From the NCBI RefSeq assembly GCF_014647635.1, contig NZ_BMPO01000007.1:1-64000 (forward strand): a stretch of DNA of 64,000 nt, written 5' to 3'. Made by a program: the position numbers and the translations under genes. This DNA is from Pseudomonas matsuisoli (lineage in GTDB: Bacteria; Pseudomonadota; Gammaproteobacteria; Pseudomonadales; Pseudomonadaceae). The notes under the pieces were generated by a model, which saw only the letters and a list, made by a program, of their open reading frames with translations, ran no database searches and was not told the origin of the DNA. Positions 1 to 13,162 of the stretch are shown here, piece by piece. The stretch's first letter is position 1; every line of letters begins with the position of its first letter.

Positions 1-94
1 TACTCGAATCCGCCTTCCGTGCAACCTTTAATTTAAACCTAAACCCTTGATCTACAAGGCTTTTCAGGTTCAGGCTGCGCCGGAAGTGGTGCGC

Positions 95-122
95 ATTATA
101 GGCCCTCAAATCAGGCCGTCAA
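95..122 (-). promoter_or_regulatory. rRNA-type promoter reading out of the window to the left
   Basis: On the minus strand a TTGACG -35 box (117-122) and a perfect TATAAT -10 box (95-100) are separated by 16 bp and followed by a GC-rich stretch (GCGCACC), the discriminator typical of stringently controlled rRNA promoters. It begins just past the tyrS stop codon. In P. aeruginosa a 16S rRNA gene follows tyrS in this orientation, so I infer an rrn operon just outside the left edge. The rRNA itself is not in the window. Confidence 0.6.
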
Positions 123-130
123 TAGGGAAT

Positions 131-1336
131 TCAAGAAATATTCTGCTGCAGCGAAATCCTGGCGAATGCTTTCTTACCCGCCTGGAAAACATGTATTGCT
201 CCGAGCTTAACAATATAGCTCCGATCTACTGCCTGACCGTCCACCTTTACGCTACCTGCAGCAAGCAGATCTCGAGCAGCGGCCGCGTTCTTCACAAGGC
301 CTGCTTTATTAAGCAATGCGGAGATGGGCATATCGCTCTCGGCTGAAACGACTATTTCAGGAAGGTCATCCGGCAGCTCGCCATCCTTCATACGATTACC
401 CGCCGCGCGATGAGCAGTCGCGGCTGCTTCTTCACCATGAAAACGAGCAATCAACTCTTCGGCGAGCTTGATTTTAATATCTCGTGGATTTGCGCCCTTC
501 GAAACGTCGCTACGCAGCTCTTCGATTTCCGCAAGAGAGCGGAAGCTCAGCAGCTCGAAATAACGCCACATCAAGGAGTCGGGCAGCGACACGAGTTTGC
601 TGAACATTACCCCGGGCGCCTCCTGAATCCCAACGTAGTTGCCCAATGACTTCGACATCTTCTTCACGCCGTCCAGCCCTTCGAGCAACGGCATAGTGAC
701 CACACATTGCGACGGCTGCCCATAGGCGCGCTGTAGCTCCCGCCCCATCAGCAGATTAAATTTCTGATCGGTTCCGCCGAGCTCGATGTCAGCTTTGAGC
801 GCGACCGAGTCATACCCCTGAACCAGTGGGTATAGGAACTCGTGAATAGCAATCGACTGATTGGCGCTGTAACGCTTCTGAAAATCATCGCGCTCTAGCA
901 TCCGCGCAACCGTGTAGTTCGACGCAAGACGCACGAAGTCTGCCGCACTCAAATCGTTCAGCCAGGCGGAGTTAAAAGCCACCTGCGTCTTGCTCGGGTC
1001 GAGAATTTTAAAAACCTGCTCTTTATAGGTCTCAGCATTGCTGAGCACCTGCTCGCGCGTAAGCGGCGGTCGAGTCGCGCTCTTACCACTCGGATCACCG
1101 ATCATCCCGGTGAAATCTCCAATCAAGAAAACCACCTGATGGCCGAGATCTTGAAATTGCCGAAGCTTATTAATAAGCACGGTATGGCCAAGATGGAGAT
1201 CCGGCGCCGTCGGATCGAAGCCAGCCTTGATCGTAAGCGCTCGCCCGCTTTTTAGCTTTTCAACCAGTTCCGACTCAATCAGAACCTCATCTGCACCGCG
1301 CTTGATCAGCGCAAGTTGCTCTTCTACCGATTTCAT
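131..1336 (-). CDS. tyrS: Tyrosyl-tRNA synthetase
   Basis: This class I aminoacyl-tRNA synthetase activates tyrosine with ATP and charges tRNA-Tyr in the cytoplasm. The ATP-binding signatures are HLGH (residues 48-51, a HIGH variant) and KMSKS (226-230). A C-terminal S4-like RNA-binding domain is recognisable around residues 340-385. At 401 residues it is full length for the TyrZ-type enzyme found in pseudomonads. It is divergent from the M23 peptidase gene, with a 168-bp gap holding both promoters. No T-box-like leader was seen. Confidence 0.97.
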   Translation of the reverse strand: MKSVEEQLALIKRGADEVLIESELVEKLKSGRALTIKAGFDPTAPDLHLGHTVLINKLRQFQDLGHQVVFLIGDFTGMIGDPSGKSATRPPLTREQVLSNAETYKEQVFKILDPSKTQVAFNSAWLNDLSAADFVRLASNYTVARMLERDDFQKRYSANQSIAIHEFLYPLVQGYDSVALKADIELGGTDQKFNLLMGRELQRAYGQPSQCVVTMPLLEGLDGVKKMSKSLGNYVGIQEAPGVMFSKLVSLPDSLMWRYFELLSFRSLAEIEELRSDVSKGANPRDIKIKLAEELIARFHGEEAAATAHRAAGNRMKDGELPDDLPEIVVSAESDMPISALLNKAGLVKNAAAARDLLAAGSVKVDGQAVDRSYIVKLGAIHVFQAGKKAFARISLQQNIS

Positions 1337-1504
1337 GGCGAACTCACGACGAATATGTGAAAGCGCGCAACCTTACAAGATCGTCGCTGTTTTACAAATA
1401 CAGTGCTAGGCCCGCCCATCCGCACAGCTGAGTGGTGCCCTTGCCTGCAAGTACGTTTGATTATATTTTAGACAGTTATTACTCGGCAAAACTTCCCCAA
1501 GACC

Positions 1505-4029
<2,525 letters not shown>

Positions 4030-4066
4030 CCGAACCATCCTCACGCCAACAGCCAGCGAGGCTGGC

Positions 4067-4417
4067 TTAGATCGAGAAAGACTGACCACAGCCGCACGTA
4101 GTGGCAGCGTTCGGATTCCTGATGACGAAGCGAGAGCCTTCCAGCCCCTCTTGGTAATCAACTTCAGCACCCGCTAGGTATTGGAAGCTCATCGGATCGA
4201 CGACCAGGCTGACACCTTCGCGCTCGATAATCGTATCGTCATCTGCGAGATCTTCGTCAAACGTAAATCCGTATTGAAAACCCGAGCAGCCGCCGCCGGT
4301 CACGAACACGCGGAGCTTCAAACGAGGATTGCCTTCCTCATCAATAAGATTCTTGACCTTGCTAGCCGCACCCACCGTGAACTGCAGGGGCGTGGGAGTG
4401 AAGGTTTCGATGGACAT
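4067..4417 (-). CDS. erpA: Iron-sulfur cluster insertion protein ErpA
   Basis: ErpA is an A-type carrier that delivers Fe-S clusters to apo-enzymes, including isoprenoid synthesis enzymes. The three conserved cysteines are present: Cys44 in [11 protein letters not shown] and Cys108/Cys110 in the C-terminal TTCGCGQSF. The length of 116 residues is typical. The gene is convergent with anmK, and the 37-bp gap contains a short inverted repeat (CCAGCGAGGCTGG) that may end both transcripts. Confidence 0.95.
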   Translation of the reverse strand: MSIETFTPTPLQFTVGAASKVKNLIDEEGNPRLKLRVFVTGGGCSGFQYGFTFDEDLADDDTIIEREGVSLVVDPMSFQYLAGAEVDYQEGLEGSRFVIRNPNAATTCGCGQSFSI

Positions 4418-4602
4418 TTGATAGATCTCCCGGCGCGCGCCGTTGGCCGTATTTCAGCGCGCCATTATCGGCTTGACCTACCAAACTGGTCAACTATTGA
4501 TCGACGACCGCAAAAGTCTACTCATGCGCAGAGCACGGCCATTTGCTTGCAAGGCATGAGTCTGGTGCAATCTGTCTGATACATTATCGAAGCGAGGCAG
4601 AT

Positions 4603-5250
4603 ATGAGTAACCAGCGACACTATTCCACTGCTGACCGTCTGCTCCTCCAGGCTGATACCGCCTTGCGAACGCTGCTTCCGTTCAACGGCCAAGCCAGTCG
4701 AATGTCGCCTGCTACGTTGGAAGACAGCGCGCCACTCGATGCAGCAGAAGCTAGACACGTAGCAGGGCTCATGCGGATCAATCATACCGGCGAAGTTTGC
4801 GCCCAAGCCCTATATCAAGGACAGGCATTGACCGCGAAGCTGCCGGCTATTCGTAGCGCCATGGAAGAAGCCGCCGAAGAAGAGATCGATCACCTTGCTT
4901 GGTGCGAACAACGAATCCGCGAACTCAGCAGCCATACGAGCGTGCTCAATCCCGCGTTCTACGGATTGTCGTTCGGGATCGGAGCCTTGGCAGGGCTGGT
5001 CAGCGATCGCGTGAGCCTTGGTTTTGTCGCTGCGACCGAAGAGCAAGTGGTCAAGCACCTGGACGAGCACTTGAGTGACATCCCTGCAACGGACCGCAAG
5101 AGCCGAGCGATATTGGAACAAATGCGCAAGGATGAAGCCGCGCATGCCAGCAATGCTCTCCACGCCGGCGGACACGTATTCCCGCGCCCAATCAAATTCG
5201 GCATGACGCTTCTCTCCAAGGTCATGACGAAAACTACCTACCGAATCTAG
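4603..5250 (+). CDS. coq7: Demethoxyubiquinone hydroxylase Coq7
   Basis: Coq7 is a membrane-associated di-iron monooxygenase catalysing the penultimate hydroxylation in ubiquinone biosynthesis. Carboxylate/histidine iron-ligand motifs are seen as [21 protein letters not shown] and KDEAAHA along the four-helix bundle. I chose the ATG giving MSNQRHYS (215 residues). The longer reading frame upstream encodes a non-conserved extension. In P. aeruginosa speD follows coq7, but here the OsmC-like gene comes next. Confidence 0.93.
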   Translation: MSNQRHYSTADRLLLQADTALRTLLPFNGQASRMSPATLEDSAPLDAAEARHVAGLMRINHTGEVCAQALYQGQALTAKLPAIRSAMEEAAEEEIDHLAWCEQRIRELSSHTSVLNPAFYGLSFGIGALAGLVSDRVSLGFVAATEEQVVKHLDEHLSDIPATDRKSRAILEQMRKDEAAHASNALHAGGHVFPRPIKFGMTLLSKVMTKTTYRI

Positions 5251-5327
5251 TCACGCGAACGCCGCGCAAAGTGTGCGCCTTGCCGATGTTGTGCGGACGA
5301 GTGTCCTTCATTAGGCTCGAACGCACT

Positions 5328-5352
5328 CGAGCACGCTAGCGAAGCGTGCTCG
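5328..5352. terminator. Hairpin between convergent coq7 and osmC-like genes
   Basis: A perfect 10-bp stem (CGAGCACGCT/AGCGTGCTCG) with a 5-nt loop sits between two converging genes. It lacks a clear T-run, so it may be an inefficient bidirectional terminator or a transcript-stabilising hairpin. Confidence 0.45.
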
Positions 5353-5364
5353 CTGTCGCGCCGA

Positions 5365-5787
5365 TTACGTCAACTCAACGATCTCGTAGTCATGGGTGAT
5401 CTCGACGCCCGCCCTGCCGAGCATGATCGAAGCCGAGCAATACTTGTCCGCCGATAACTCGACTGCACGCTTGACCTGGGCCTCCTTGAGGCCACGTCCT
5501 TTCACGACGAAATGCAGATGAATACGCGTGAAAACCTTTGGCTCCTGATCCGCACGGTCAGCGTCCAGGAACACTTCACAGCTGTCTATCGGCTGCCTGG
5601 CTTTACGCAGGATACTGACGACATCGAAGTTGCTGCATCCGCCTAATCCGATAAGCACCATTTCCATCGGCCGGATCCCCAGGTTTCGTCCGCCATTTTC
5701 CGGCGGCCCGTCCATCACGACGGCGTGGCCACTGCCCGACTCACCAATAAACAATGCCTCACCCGCCCATTGAATCCGCGCCTTCAT
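5365..5787 (-). CDS. OsmC/YhfA-family protein
   Basis: This OsmC-superfamily protein resembles the YhfA subgroup. Two cysteines characteristic of the family are present, in GLGGCSNFDV and in the KYCSASIM segment. OsmC proteins are thiol-dependent peroxidases, but YhfA members have no proven substrate, so a peroxidase role is only inferred. The length of 140 residues is usual. It is divergent from vfr, with about 220 bp between the starts. Confidence 0.85.
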   Translation of the reverse strand: MKARIQWAGEALFIGESGSGHAVVMDGPPENGGRNLGIRPMEMVLIGLGGCSNFDVVSILRKARQPIDSCEVFLDADRADQEPKVFTRIHLHFVVKGRGLKEAQVKRAVELSADKYCSASIMLGRAGVEITHDYEIVELT

Positions 5788-6011
5788 CGCAACTCCCCGC
5801 GTGGAATAAAAGGTCTCCAGCGTAGCACAGCGAACCCCTTAGCCTTTGGGTGATTGGTTTCGTCGCCGTATTCGAATTTGCTATTCAACGCACAAATGGC
5901 GCGATAGCTGGGTGAAGACTGTGGCCAGTTGCCGATCATCAAGGCACACTCTTTGCTCAGGAAGCGTAACGACCTAGATGGTCAACCCTTTAGTCAACAT
6001 AGGTACGCAGC

Positions 6012-6656
6012 ATGGAAGCTTTAAAACTCCCTCCTCGAATCAAGATCTCCGACAAGTTGCTCGCTCACTGCCATCGCCGTCGCTATACGGCGAAAAGCAC
6101 GATCATCTATGCGGGCGATCGTTGTGAAACGCTGTTCTTCATCATCAAAGGATCGGTGACAATTCTCATCGAGGATGACGACGGCCGCGAGATGATCATC
6201 GGCTACCTCAATGCGGGTGATTATTTCGGAGAAATGGGGCTGTTTGACGTCGAAGGCCGTGAGCATGAGCGTAGCGCCTGGGTGCGCGCCAAGGTCGAAT
6301 GCGAAGTCGCTGAAATCAGCTACGCTAAATTTCGCGAACTTGCCCAGCACGATCAGGAAATTCTATTCACCCTTGGTAGCCAAATGGCAGACCGCCTGCG
6401 CCGTACCACGCGCAAAGTGGGCGATCTTGCATTCCTCGATGTGACTGGCCGAGTAGCGCGCACGCTCCTAGACCTGTGCAAGCAGCCGGACGCCATGACG
6501 CACCCGGACGGCATGCAAATTAAAGTAACCCGCCAGGAAATCGGCCGCATCGTTGGTTGCTCTCGTGAGATGGTTGGCCGCGTACTGAAAAGCCTCGAAG
6601 AGCAAGGGCTCGTCCACGTCAAAGGCAAGACGATGGTGGTCTTCGGCACGCGTTGA
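6012..6656 (+). CDS. vfr: cAMP receptor protein Vfr/CRP
   Basis: This is a global cAMP-responsive transcription factor. The N-terminal half carries the cyclic-nucleotide pocket, with the phosphate-binding cassette visible as EMGLFD...ERSAWVRAK. The C-terminal helix-turn-helix is [20 protein letters not shown] (about residues 170-190), near-identical to E. coli CRP. The length of 214 residues matches Pseudomonas Vfr, and the position beside trpC matches its location in P. aeruginosa. A strong terminator follows. Confidence 0.95.
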   Translation: MEALKLPPRIKISDKLLAHCHRRRYTAKSTIIYAGDRCETLFFIIKGSVTILIEDDDGREMIIGYLNAGDYFGEMGLFDVEGREHERSAWVRAKVECEVAEISYAKFRELAQHDQEILFTLGSQMADRLRRTTRKVGDLAFLDVTGRVARTLLDLCKQPDAMTHPDGMQIKVTRQEIGRIVGCSREMVGRVLKSLEEQGLVHVKGKTMVVFGTR

Positions 6657-6667
6657 CGTAAAACGGC

Positions 6668-6705
6668 AAAAAAGGCCGTGCTTCGAAAGAAGCACGGCCT
6701 TTTTT
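6668..6705. terminator. Bidirectional intrinsic terminator between vfr and trpC
   Basis: A 10-bp GC-rich stem (GGCCGTGCTT/AAGCACGGCC) is flanked by an A-run on the left and a T-run on the right. It can therefore terminate both vfr and the converging trpGDC operon. Confidence 0.9.
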
Positions 6706-6723
6706 ATGCGGGACACCTCAGGG

Positions 6724-7530
6724 TCAAGCGTGGGGGAAAAACAAGCGGCGCAGCTCATCGCCAGGAGAAGCGGCACGCATGAATGCTTCACCGACCAAAA
6801 ACGAGTGCACGCCTCGCGACTGCATCAGCTCGACCGCCACACGGTCAAGAATGCCACTTTCGGTGATGACGAGCTTATCCGAAGGAATCCGGTCCAAAAG
6901 CTCGAGCGTCGTGTCGAGGCTAACCTCAAACGTATGCAGGTTACGATTGTTGATGCCCACCAACGGGGTATCCAACACGCGTAGCGCCCTGTCGAGCTCG
7001 ACCCCGTCATGGACCTCCACTAGTACGTCGAGTCCGACCTGTTTTGCCGTAGCCGCCAGCTCCGACATCTGGCCATCGTCCAAGGCCGAGACGATCAACA
7101 AAATGCAATCGGCGCCGATTGCCCTTGCCTCGACCACCTGATACGGATCAATCATGAAATCCTTACGGATCACAGGCAGCGAGCACGCGGCACGCGCAGC
7201 TCGAAGATAGTCATCAGCGCCCTGGAAGAAATCCACGTCCGTCAGAACAGAAAGACAACTCGCGCCGCCCGCTTCGTAGCTCCGCGCGATTTCGGCGGGG
7301 TCGAACGACTCGCGAATAACACCCTTACTAGGCGACGCCTTCTTGATCTCGGCGATAACGGCAGGCAGCTGACGCGACGCTTGCCCCATGAGCGAAGCGG
7401 CGAATCCCCGCACAGGCGGCGCGTGGTGGGCCAGCGTTTCCTGTTCCGCAAGACTTATGCGCGCGCGGCATTCGGCAACTTCTTCTGCCTTACGGGCAAG
7501 AATCTTCTCGAGGACGGTTGGTAAGCTCAC
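6724..7530 (-). CDS. trpC: Indole-3-glycerol phosphate synthase
   Basis: TrpC converts carboxyphenylaminodeoxyribulose-5-phosphate to indole-3-glycerol phosphate in tryptophan synthesis. The beta/alpha-barrel motifs [24 protein letters not shown] and ITESGI are all present. At 268 residues it is a stand-alone TrpC without a fused TrpF, as in pseudomonads. Its start overlaps the trpD stop by 4 nt, so it is translationally coupled as the last gene of trpGDC. Confidence 0.97.
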   Translation of the reverse strand: MSLPTVLEKILARKAEEVAECRARISLAEQETLAHHAPPVRGFAASLMGQASRQLPAVIAEIKKASPSKGVIRESFDPAEIARSYEAGGASCLSVLTDVDFFQGADDYLRAARAACSLPVIRKDFMIDPYQVVEARAIGADCILLIVSALDDGQMSELAATAKQVGLDVLVEVHDGVELDRALRVLDTPLVGINNRNLHTFEVSLDTTLELLDRIPSDKLVITESGILDRVAVELMQSRGVHSFLVGEAFMRAASPGDELRRLFFPHA

Positions 7531-8573
7531 GCTTCATTCTCCAGTCGGCATACGGCGGTAAACGCGACAAGCTCTTGCAGCTTCTCCCAGGCAAGGCCGG
7601 TGTGCAGCGCATCGTGGGCTAGCTCGATTCCATTCGCCAGCGTGTTAGCTTGATCAGACGCATAGAGTGCAGCCCCCGCATTAAGCACGATCATCTCTGC
7701 CGCTTTTTGCCCGTTTTCAGTCTTCCGACGCCCCAACGCATCCTTGATCAACTCAAGAGAAGCGGCTGAATCTTCCACACTCAGACCAATCAGGCTCTGG
7801 CTCTTGATACCGAAGTCCTCGGGCTGGATGCGGTACACGGTAACACGGCCGTTCTTCAGCTCGGCCACATGCGTAGGCGCCGCTAGGCTGATTTCATCGA
7901 GGCCATCCTGAGCATGCACCACGAGGACGTGCTTGCTACCCAGACGCGCTAACACTTCGGCCATCGGGCGGCACAGAGCGTGACTGAATACGCCGATCAC
8001 TTGATGCTGCACACCGGCCGGGTTGGTCATTGGCCCAAGCATGTTGAAGACCGTGCGCAACCCCAGCTCGCGCCGCGGGCCAATCGCATACTTCATCGCG
8101 CCGTGGTGCGCAGGGGCAAACATGAAGCCGACGCCAACGCCTTCGACGCACCGTGCCACCTGTTCTGGGGTGAGGTTGAGATAAATGCCAGCCGACTCCA
8201 GCAAATCAGCGCTACCGCTCTTGCCCGACACGGCACGGTTTCCGTGCTTGGCCACCTTCCCGCCCGCGGCGGCGACGACGAACGCAGCCGCCGTCGAAAC
8301 GTTGAAGATGTTCATCCCGTCGCCACCCGTTCCACAGGTGTCGACCAACTGCTCGACAGGAATGCGTACAGGCGAGGCGAGTTCACGCATGACCACTGCC
8401 GCACCAACGATTTCATCGATGGTTTCGCTCTTCATGCGCATACCCATGAGGAACGCACCGATCTGCGCGTCGGTGCATTGCCCGGTCATGATCTCGCGCA
8501 TGACGTCTTTCATTTCATCGGTCGTCAGATCCAGCTGCGCGACGATTCGATTCAACGCGTCCTTAATATTCAC
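7527..8573 (-). CDS. trpD: Anthranilate phosphoribosyltransferase
   Basis: TrpD transfers phosphoribose from PRPP to anthranilate. The PRPP-binding signature DTCGTGGDG is clear near residues 83-91, with [15 protein letters not shown] further on. The length of 348 residues is usual. It overlaps trpG and trpC by 4 nt at each side, giving a tight three-gene operon under the trpG leader. Confidence 0.97.
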   Translation of the reverse strand: MNIKDALNRIVAQLDLTTDEMKDVMREIMTGQCTDAQIGAFLMGMRMKSETIDEIVGAAVVMRELASPVRIPVEQLVDTCGTGGDGMNIFNVSTAAAFVVAAAGGKVAKHGNRAVSGKSGSADLLESAGIYLNLTPEQVARCVEGVGVGFMFAPAHHGAMKYAIGPRRELGLRTVFNMLGPMTNPAGVQHQVIGVFSHALCRPMAEVLARLGSKHVLVVHAQDGLDEISLAAPTHVAELKNGRVTVYRIQPEDFGIKSQSLIGLSVEDSAASLELIKDALGRRKTENGQKAAEMIVLNAGAALYASDQANTLANGIELAHDALHTGLAWEKLQELVAFTAVCRLENEA

Positions 8574-9163
8574 CGCACGCCTCCTTGCTGCTTTAGGAAA
8601 TTAGCGAAGAGCTCATGCCCCTGTTCCGTGAGGATGGATTCGGGATGGAACTGCACCCCCTCGACATTCAACGTCTTATGACGCACCCCCATGATTTCGT
8701 CGATGCTGCCATCTTCAAGCGACGTCCAGGCGGTGACTTCCAGGCACTCTGGCAGTGTTTCGCGCTTCACGACGAGGGAGTGATAACGCGTTACCGTGAG
8801 TGGATTGTTCAAGCCGGCGAACACGCCCTGATCGAGATGGAAGACAGGACTGGTTTTGCCATGCATCACCTGGCGCGCCCGCACGACCTCACCACCAAAC
8901 GCCTGCCCAATGCTTTGGTGTCCCAGGCACACACCAAGCACTGGCAGCCGGCCAGCGAAATGGCGGATGACATCCAGCGAGACACCCGCTTCATTGGGCG
9001 TGCAAGGCCCCGGGGACACGACGATACGCTCAGGCGCCAGCGCCTCGATCTGTTCGATCGTCATTTCGTCATTACGGATCACGCGAACGTCAGCGCCAAG
9101 TTCGCCCAGGTACTGGACGACGTTATAGGTAAAAGAATCGTAGTTATCGATCATCAGCAGCAT
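8570..9163 (-). CDS. trpG: Anthranilate synthase glutamine amidotransferase subunit
   Basis: TrpG hydrolyses glutamine and passes ammonia to TrpE to form anthranilate. It is a class I amidotransferase: the nucleophile Cys lies in GVCLGHQ (about residue 79) and the His-Glu pair in QFHPESIL near the C-terminus. It heads trpGDC, more than 7.5 kb away from its partner trpE. The short open reading frame 107 bp upstream encodes a Trp-rich leader peptide. Confidence 0.96.
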   Translation of the reverse strand: MLLMIDNYDSFTYNVVQYLGELGADVRVIRNDEMTIEQIEALAPERIVVSPGPCTPNEAGVSLDVIRHFAGRLPVLGVCLGHQSIGQAFGGEVVRARQVMHGKTSPVFHLDQGVFAGLNNPLTVTRYHSLVVKRETLPECLEVTAWTSLEDGSIDEIMGVRHKTLNVEGVQFHPESILTEQGHELFANFLKQQGGVR

Positions 9164-9270
9164 GGTGAGTCACCTTCGAATGGACTGCATCGTTCTGTGG
9201 CTCGGCAACACCGGGGAAGAAAGGGGTGTAGCCGATTGACAAGGCGGGCCGGGTAGACCGGCAGGGGACG

Positions 9271-9315
9271 TTAGGCGCGCCAGCGCCAACGGGCGTGCGC
9301 CTTGAGGATGCTCAT
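9271..9315 (-). CDS. trpGDC leader peptide with attenuator hairpin
   Basis: A 14-codon open reading frame on the minus strand reads MSILKAHARWRWRA, with two Trp codons separated by one Arg. It is followed at 9248-9262 by a 5-bp GC hairpin (GCCGG/CCGGC). Trp-codon stalling in such a leader is how pseudomonad trpE and trpGDC are known to be attenuated. The last six residues (RWRWRA) and the surrounding DNA match the leader found before trpE. The only other content of this 242-bp intergenic gap is promoter-sized sequence I could not resolve. Confidence 0.8.
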   Translation of the reverse strand: MSILKAHARWRWRA

Positions 9316-9405
9316 TAGAAGGGAGCTGCTCGATGTCACGGGGAAGTCTCGCGTGGTTCTGGCCGCACAGTAGCCCAGCCGCCGCGGCCGTGCAACCTCC
9401 CGCGC

Positions 9406-10068
9406 TCACCCGCCACGGCGTCCATAAGCCGCCAGAACGGTCCGTTCGGATTGCACCAGATACGTCTCCAGTGCCACGGTTGCTTCGTCCGTACGGCCCT
9501 CCTCTAGGTGGTGAACGATGGACGCGTTCATGTCGATGTAAGGCGCATGAAGGAATTCAGGGTCCTTCAGCACGCCAAACGCCAATCGCAACTCCGCGGA
9601 GATGTGCGCGTAAAAGGTCGAAAGGCGCGGACTGTCCGCGAGTTCGACGATTGCGCTGTGGAAAGCCATGTTCGCGGTCCCCACGCTTACCCAATCCTCG
9701 ACTTCCCGCGCACGCTGCGCGGTCTCCACCGCTTCGCGCATACGGCGCGTACCGGGATGCCGCGGATAGGCCTGCGCCAGCGCCTGGCACTCGATAAACC
9801 GTCGCACGCGGTAGATGTCGATGATCGAGCCCATATCCGGTACCGAGACGAACACGCCTCTATTCGGCTCGTGCTTGAGCAGGCCTTCCTGCGTCAGGAC
9901 CCGAAACGCCTCGCGCAACGTATTGCGAGAAATCTTCAAGCTCTCCGCTAGAGCCGCCTCGGAAAGACGCTGCCCCGGCACGAGTTCGCCATCGACCAAC
10001 TTGCGACGGATTTCTTCGGTGACGATCTCCCCGAGGGTACGAACATGATCAGGCAGCTCAGTCTTCAC
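9406..10068 (-). CDS. GntR/FadR-type transcriptional regulator of the oxoproline cluster
   Basis: A winged helix-turn-helix (about residues 10-75, with LSEAALAESLKISRNTLREA) is followed by an all-helical FCD ligand-binding domain (about residues 85-210) containing the metal/ligand residues of the FadR group. It is divergent from the transporter-pxpA operon across a 262-bp AT-rich gap, where its operator presumably lies. By position I infer that it senses 5-oxoproline or a related metabolite, but the ligand is not shown by the sequence. Confidence 0.9.
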   Translation of the reverse strand: MKTELPDHVRTLGEIVTEEIRRKLVDGELVPGQRLSEAALAESLKISRNTLREAFRVLTQEGLLKHEPNRGVFVSVPDMGSIIDIYRVRRFIECQALAQAYPRHPGTRRMREAVETAQRAREVEDWVSVGTANMAFHSAIVELADSPRLSTFYAHISAELRLAFGVLKDPEFLHAPYIDMNASIVHHLEEGRTDEATVALETYLVQSERTVLAAYGRRGG

Positions 10069-10330
10069 AAAAATCCTTGGCGATGGGGCTTACAGGTAAG
10101 GCGCTCGATATTCCGTGAGGGGTGACATTTAGGCAAGCCGAACCGCATGGACGCACCAATAGGTAGCACACCTGAGTATTTGCGTAACAATACGGTGCAT
10201 GAAAGAGAACCATATAAATTGAATTGTTGAACAATAAAGCTTTGTAAGACCAACGAAATAGCGCGACTGGCCAGCGATGGCACGCGCGTTGCGTAAACAA
10301 TAAAAACAATCCCTCACAGGTATCTGCGCC
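10069..10330. promoter_or_regulatory. Divergent regulatory region between gntR and the oxoproline operon
   Basis: This 262-bp gap is visibly AT-richer than its neighbours. It includes TTGAATTGTTGAACAATAAA and, just before the operon, GTAAACAATAAAAACAAT. TTGTTGAACAA (about 10222-10232) is a short imperfect palindrome and a candidate GntR operator. No -35/-10 pair is convincing enough to fix a start site. Confidence 0.4.
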
Positions 10331-11563
10331 GTGACCCAACCCGCTAACGATTTCGCCAAGGATCGCCGCTCATCATTGATCGCCGCGATCTTCCTCATGG
10401 CCACGTCCGCTATCGGCCCTGGCTTCATCACCCAGACTGCAACGTTCACCACCACGCTCGGTGCGGCGTTCGCGTTCGGCATTCTGGCATCGATCCTGAT
10501 CGATTTCGTTGTCCAGCTGAACGTCTGGCGGATCGTAACCTTGACCCGCATGCGCGCTTCGGACATTGCCAACGCCGCCATCCCCGGAAGTGGCTACCTA
10601 CTCGCGTTCCTGGTGATGTTCGGGGGCTTGGTCTTCAACGTGGGCAACATCGCGGGCGCAGGCTTAGGGCTCAATGCACTGATGGGCCTCGACCCGAAAT
10701 GGGGGGGAGGTCTCAGTGCGCTGGTTGCCATTGGCATCTTCATGTCGCGCCGTGCAGGGCTGGCGCTCGACCGGATCATCGTGGTGCTTGGCCTTCTCAT
10801 GATCGTGTTGACGGCGTTCGTGGCCATCGCCTCCAACCCGCCGGTTGGTGAAGCGCTGCGCCAGACTGTGATGCCCGAAACGCTGAGCTTTGCAGCCATC
10901 ACCACCATCGTCGGCGGCACGGTGGGCGGCTACATCACTTACTCCGGCGCCCATCGCCTTCTGGACAAAGGCACCGTCGGCGAAGAAAACCTCGGCGCAG
11001 TCACCCGCGCAGCGCTCAGCGGCATTGTGATGACAGGGATCATGCGCTACGTGCTGTTCCTCGCCATCCTGGGCGTCGTCGCCAGCGGAGTGGTCATCGA
11101 CGTGTCCAGCCGTACCGCAAATCCTGCTGCACAAGCCTTCCAGGCAACTGCAGGCGAACTCGGTCTGCGGGTGTTCGGACTGGTCTTCTGGGCCGCCGCG
11201 ATCACCAGCGTAATCGGCGCTGCGTACACCTCCATGTCTTTCATCACCGTCTTCGCCAAAGGCATTACCGAACGTGGGCGCAACCTTGCCACCGTCCTCT
11301 TCATACTGGTTTCCCTGAGCGTGTACTTGTCCCTTGGGACGCCTCCTGCCGCGCTTCTGGTATTCGCAGGCGGGTTCAACGGCCTGATCCTGCCGATCGG
11401 TCTGAGCATCTTCATGTACGTCGGCTGGCGTCGGTCGGATCTCATGGGTGGCTACCATTACCCACGTTGGCTACTGGTGCTTGGCGCCCTGACCTGCCTG
11501 CTGTCCTGGTACATGGCGGTCATGTCCGTCGGCCCGGTCTTCGCCTTCCTCAACGCCGCCTGA
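10331..11563 (+). CDS. NRAMP-family-like transporter
   Basis: This 410-residue multi-pass inner-membrane protein has about 11 hydrophobic segments and belongs to the NRAMP/SLC11-like group (YcsG of the Bacillus kip operon). The usual first-helix metal-binding motif DPGN is replaced here by GPGF, so a metal substrate is doubtful. Its place beside pxpA suggests uptake of 5-oxoproline or a related organic acid, which is inference. Translation appears to start at GTG. It is the first gene of a six-gene operon. Confidence 0.85.
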   Translation: MTQPANDFAKDRRSSLIAAIFLMATSAIGPGFITQTATFTTTLGAAFAFGILASILIDFVVQLNVWRIVTLTRMRASDIANAAIPGSGYLLAFLVMFGGLVFNVGNIAGAGLGLNALMGLDPKWGGGLSALVAIGIFMSRRAGLALDRIIVVLGLLMIVLTAFVAIASNPPVGEALRQTVMPETLSFAAITTIVGGTVGGYITYSGAHRLLDKGTVGEENLGAVTRAALSGIVMTGIMRYVLFLAILGVVASGVVIDVSSRTANPAAQAFQATAGELGLRVFGLVFWAAAITSVIGAAYTSMSFITVFAKGITERGRNLATVLFILVSLSVYLSLGTPPAALLVFAGGFNGLILPIGLSIFMYVGWRRSDLMGGYHYPRWLLVLGALTCLLSWYMAVMSVGPVFAFLNAA

Positions 11564-11578
11564 TCAAGGAACACCATC

Positions 11579-12349
11579 ATGCCTAACATCGACCTGAACA
11601 GTGACCTGGGCGAGAGCTTCGGCCAATGGCGTATGGGTGACGACGCCGCAATGCTGGACGTCGTCACCAGTGCCAACGTCGCCTGTGGCTTTCACGCCGG
11701 CGACCCCGCAGGCATCCTGCGTACGGTGAAAGCCGCCGCCGCCAAAGGCGTCGCCATCGGCGCGCACGTCGCCTATCCCGACCTCGTGGGTTTCGGCCGG
11801 CGCAACCTGGATATCGCCGACGACGAACTCACGGCCGATGTGATCTACCAGATCGGCGCCCTGCAAGCGTTGGCTCAAAGCGCCGGCGCACGCGTCACCT
11901 ACGTCAAACCCCATGGTGCGCTCTACAACACGATCGCCCATGACCGGCGCCAAGCCCAGGCGGTCATCGAAGCACTAAAAGCCCTCGACAGCAGCCTCGT
12001 ACTGGTATGCCTGGCCGGGTCGCCCTTGATCGGCTGGGCGCGGGAGGCCGGATTGACCTGCGTGGCCGAGGCGTTCGCCGACCGCGCGTACACGCCCGAA
12101 GGCACGCTGGTATCCCGCAAGCTGCCAGGCGCCGTCCTGCATGACGCAACCCAGGTAGGCGAACGCATGCTGCGTCTGGTCCGCGAAGGTGTGATCGAAG
12201 CCATCGACGGTAGCCTGGCGCGCATCGAAGCCGACTCCATTTGCGTGCACGGCGACAGTCCTGGCGCGGTCGAAATGGCCCGCGCGCTGCGTCAGCACCT
12301 GGAAAACGCCGGTGTAATGCCAAAGGCCTTTACGGAGATTCGCGCATGA
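11579..12349 (+). CDS. pxpA: 5-oxoprolinase subunit A (LamB/YcsF family)
   Basis: PxpA works with PxpB and PxpC in ATP-dependent cleavage of 5-oxo-L-proline to L-glutamate. The family signature is obvious: NSDLGESFG near the N-terminus, then [11 protein letters not shown] and [10 protein letters not shown]. The 256-residue length is typical. It lies 15 bp after the transporter and overlaps the next gene by 4 nt, which marks a single operon. Confidence 0.95.
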   Translation: MPNIDLNSDLGESFGQWRMGDDAAMLDVVTSANVACGFHAGDPAGILRTVKAAAAKGVAIGAHVAYPDLVGFGRRNLDIADDELTADVIYQIGALQALAQSAGARVTYVKPHGALYNTIAHDRRQAQAVIEALKALDSSLVLVCLAGSPLIGWAREAGLTCVAEAFADRAYTPEGTLVSRKLPGAVLHDATQVGERMLRLVREGVIEAIDGSLARIEADSICVHGDSPGAVEMARALRQHLENAGVMPKAFTEIRA

Positions 12350-13152
12350 ATGCCCTGCAGATCGCTCGCCAGGCGGCCATCACAGCCGCTCGCGAAGCGC
12401 GCACGTGTTACCGTAATGGACTGGTCGCGCCCTCGGCGGGCATCGCGCCGGGCATGACCCAGGCGAATCTGATTGCCCTGCCCCGCGACTGGGCGTACGA
12501 CTTTCTTCTCTACGCCCAGCGCAATCCGCAGGCATGCCCCGTGCTCGATGTCACCGATGCCGGCAGCTTCGTGACGCCCATGGCAGAAGGCGCTGATTTG
12601 CGCACAGACCTGCCGCTCTACCGCATCTGGCGTAACGGCAAGCTCGCCGAGGAAGTCAGCGACGCCCGCGGCGCCTGGGCAGAGCATCCGGACATGGTGA
12701 CCTTCCTCATTGGCTGCAGCTTCACCTTCGAAACCGGGTTGCTGGAAGCCGACATCGATGTACGCCACATCACCGACGGCGGCAACGTGCCCATGTACCG
12801 AACCAATCGCGCCTGCCGTCCAGCCGGGCGCCTGCATGGCGAGATGGTTGTCTCCATGCGACCGATCCCCGCGGACCGGGTGGCCGAAGCCGCGACCATC
12901 ACCGGTCGCTACCCTGCCGTGCATGGCGCGCCCGTTCACGTCGGCGAACCCTTGCAGATCGGGATTACCGATCTCGCCAAGCCTGATTTCGGCGAGGCTG
13001 TGCGTATCGAACCAGGCGAAATTCCCGTGTTCTGGGCTTGCGGCGTGACACCCCAGGCGGCGGTCATGGCGTCCGGGGTGCCATTCGCCATCACGCACTC
13101 CCCAGGGCACATGTTCATCACCGACGTGCCCGACAGCACGTACCACGTATAG
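12346..13152 (+). CDS. DUF1445 protein (YcsI/D-glutamate cyclase-like)
   Basis: This is a DUF1445-family protein of 268 residues, annotated in many genomes as a putative hydro-lyase. The start giving MNALQIARQ is chosen because it overlaps the pxpA stop (ATGA). Characteristic stretches include [18 protein letters not shown] and [11 protein letters not shown]. The mammalian relative DGLUCY is reported to be a D-glutamate cyclase making 5-oxo-D-proline. A link between D-glutamate and oxoproline would fit this operon, but the bacterial activity is inferred. Confidence 0.85.
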   Translation: MNALQIARQAAITAAREARTCYRNGLVAPSAGIAPGMTQANLIALPRDWAYDFLLYAQRNPQACPVLDVTDAGSFVTPMAEGADLRTDLPLYRIWRNGKLAEEVSDARGAWAEHPDMVTFLIGCSFTFETGLLEADIDVRHITDGGNVPMYRTNRACRPAGRLHGEMVVSMRPIPADRVAEAATITGRYPAVHGAPVHVGEPLQIGITDLAKPDFGEAVRIEPGEIPVFWACGVTPQAAVMASGVPFAITHSPGHMFITDVPDSTYHV

Positions 13153-13162
13153 GAGAAGCCCC

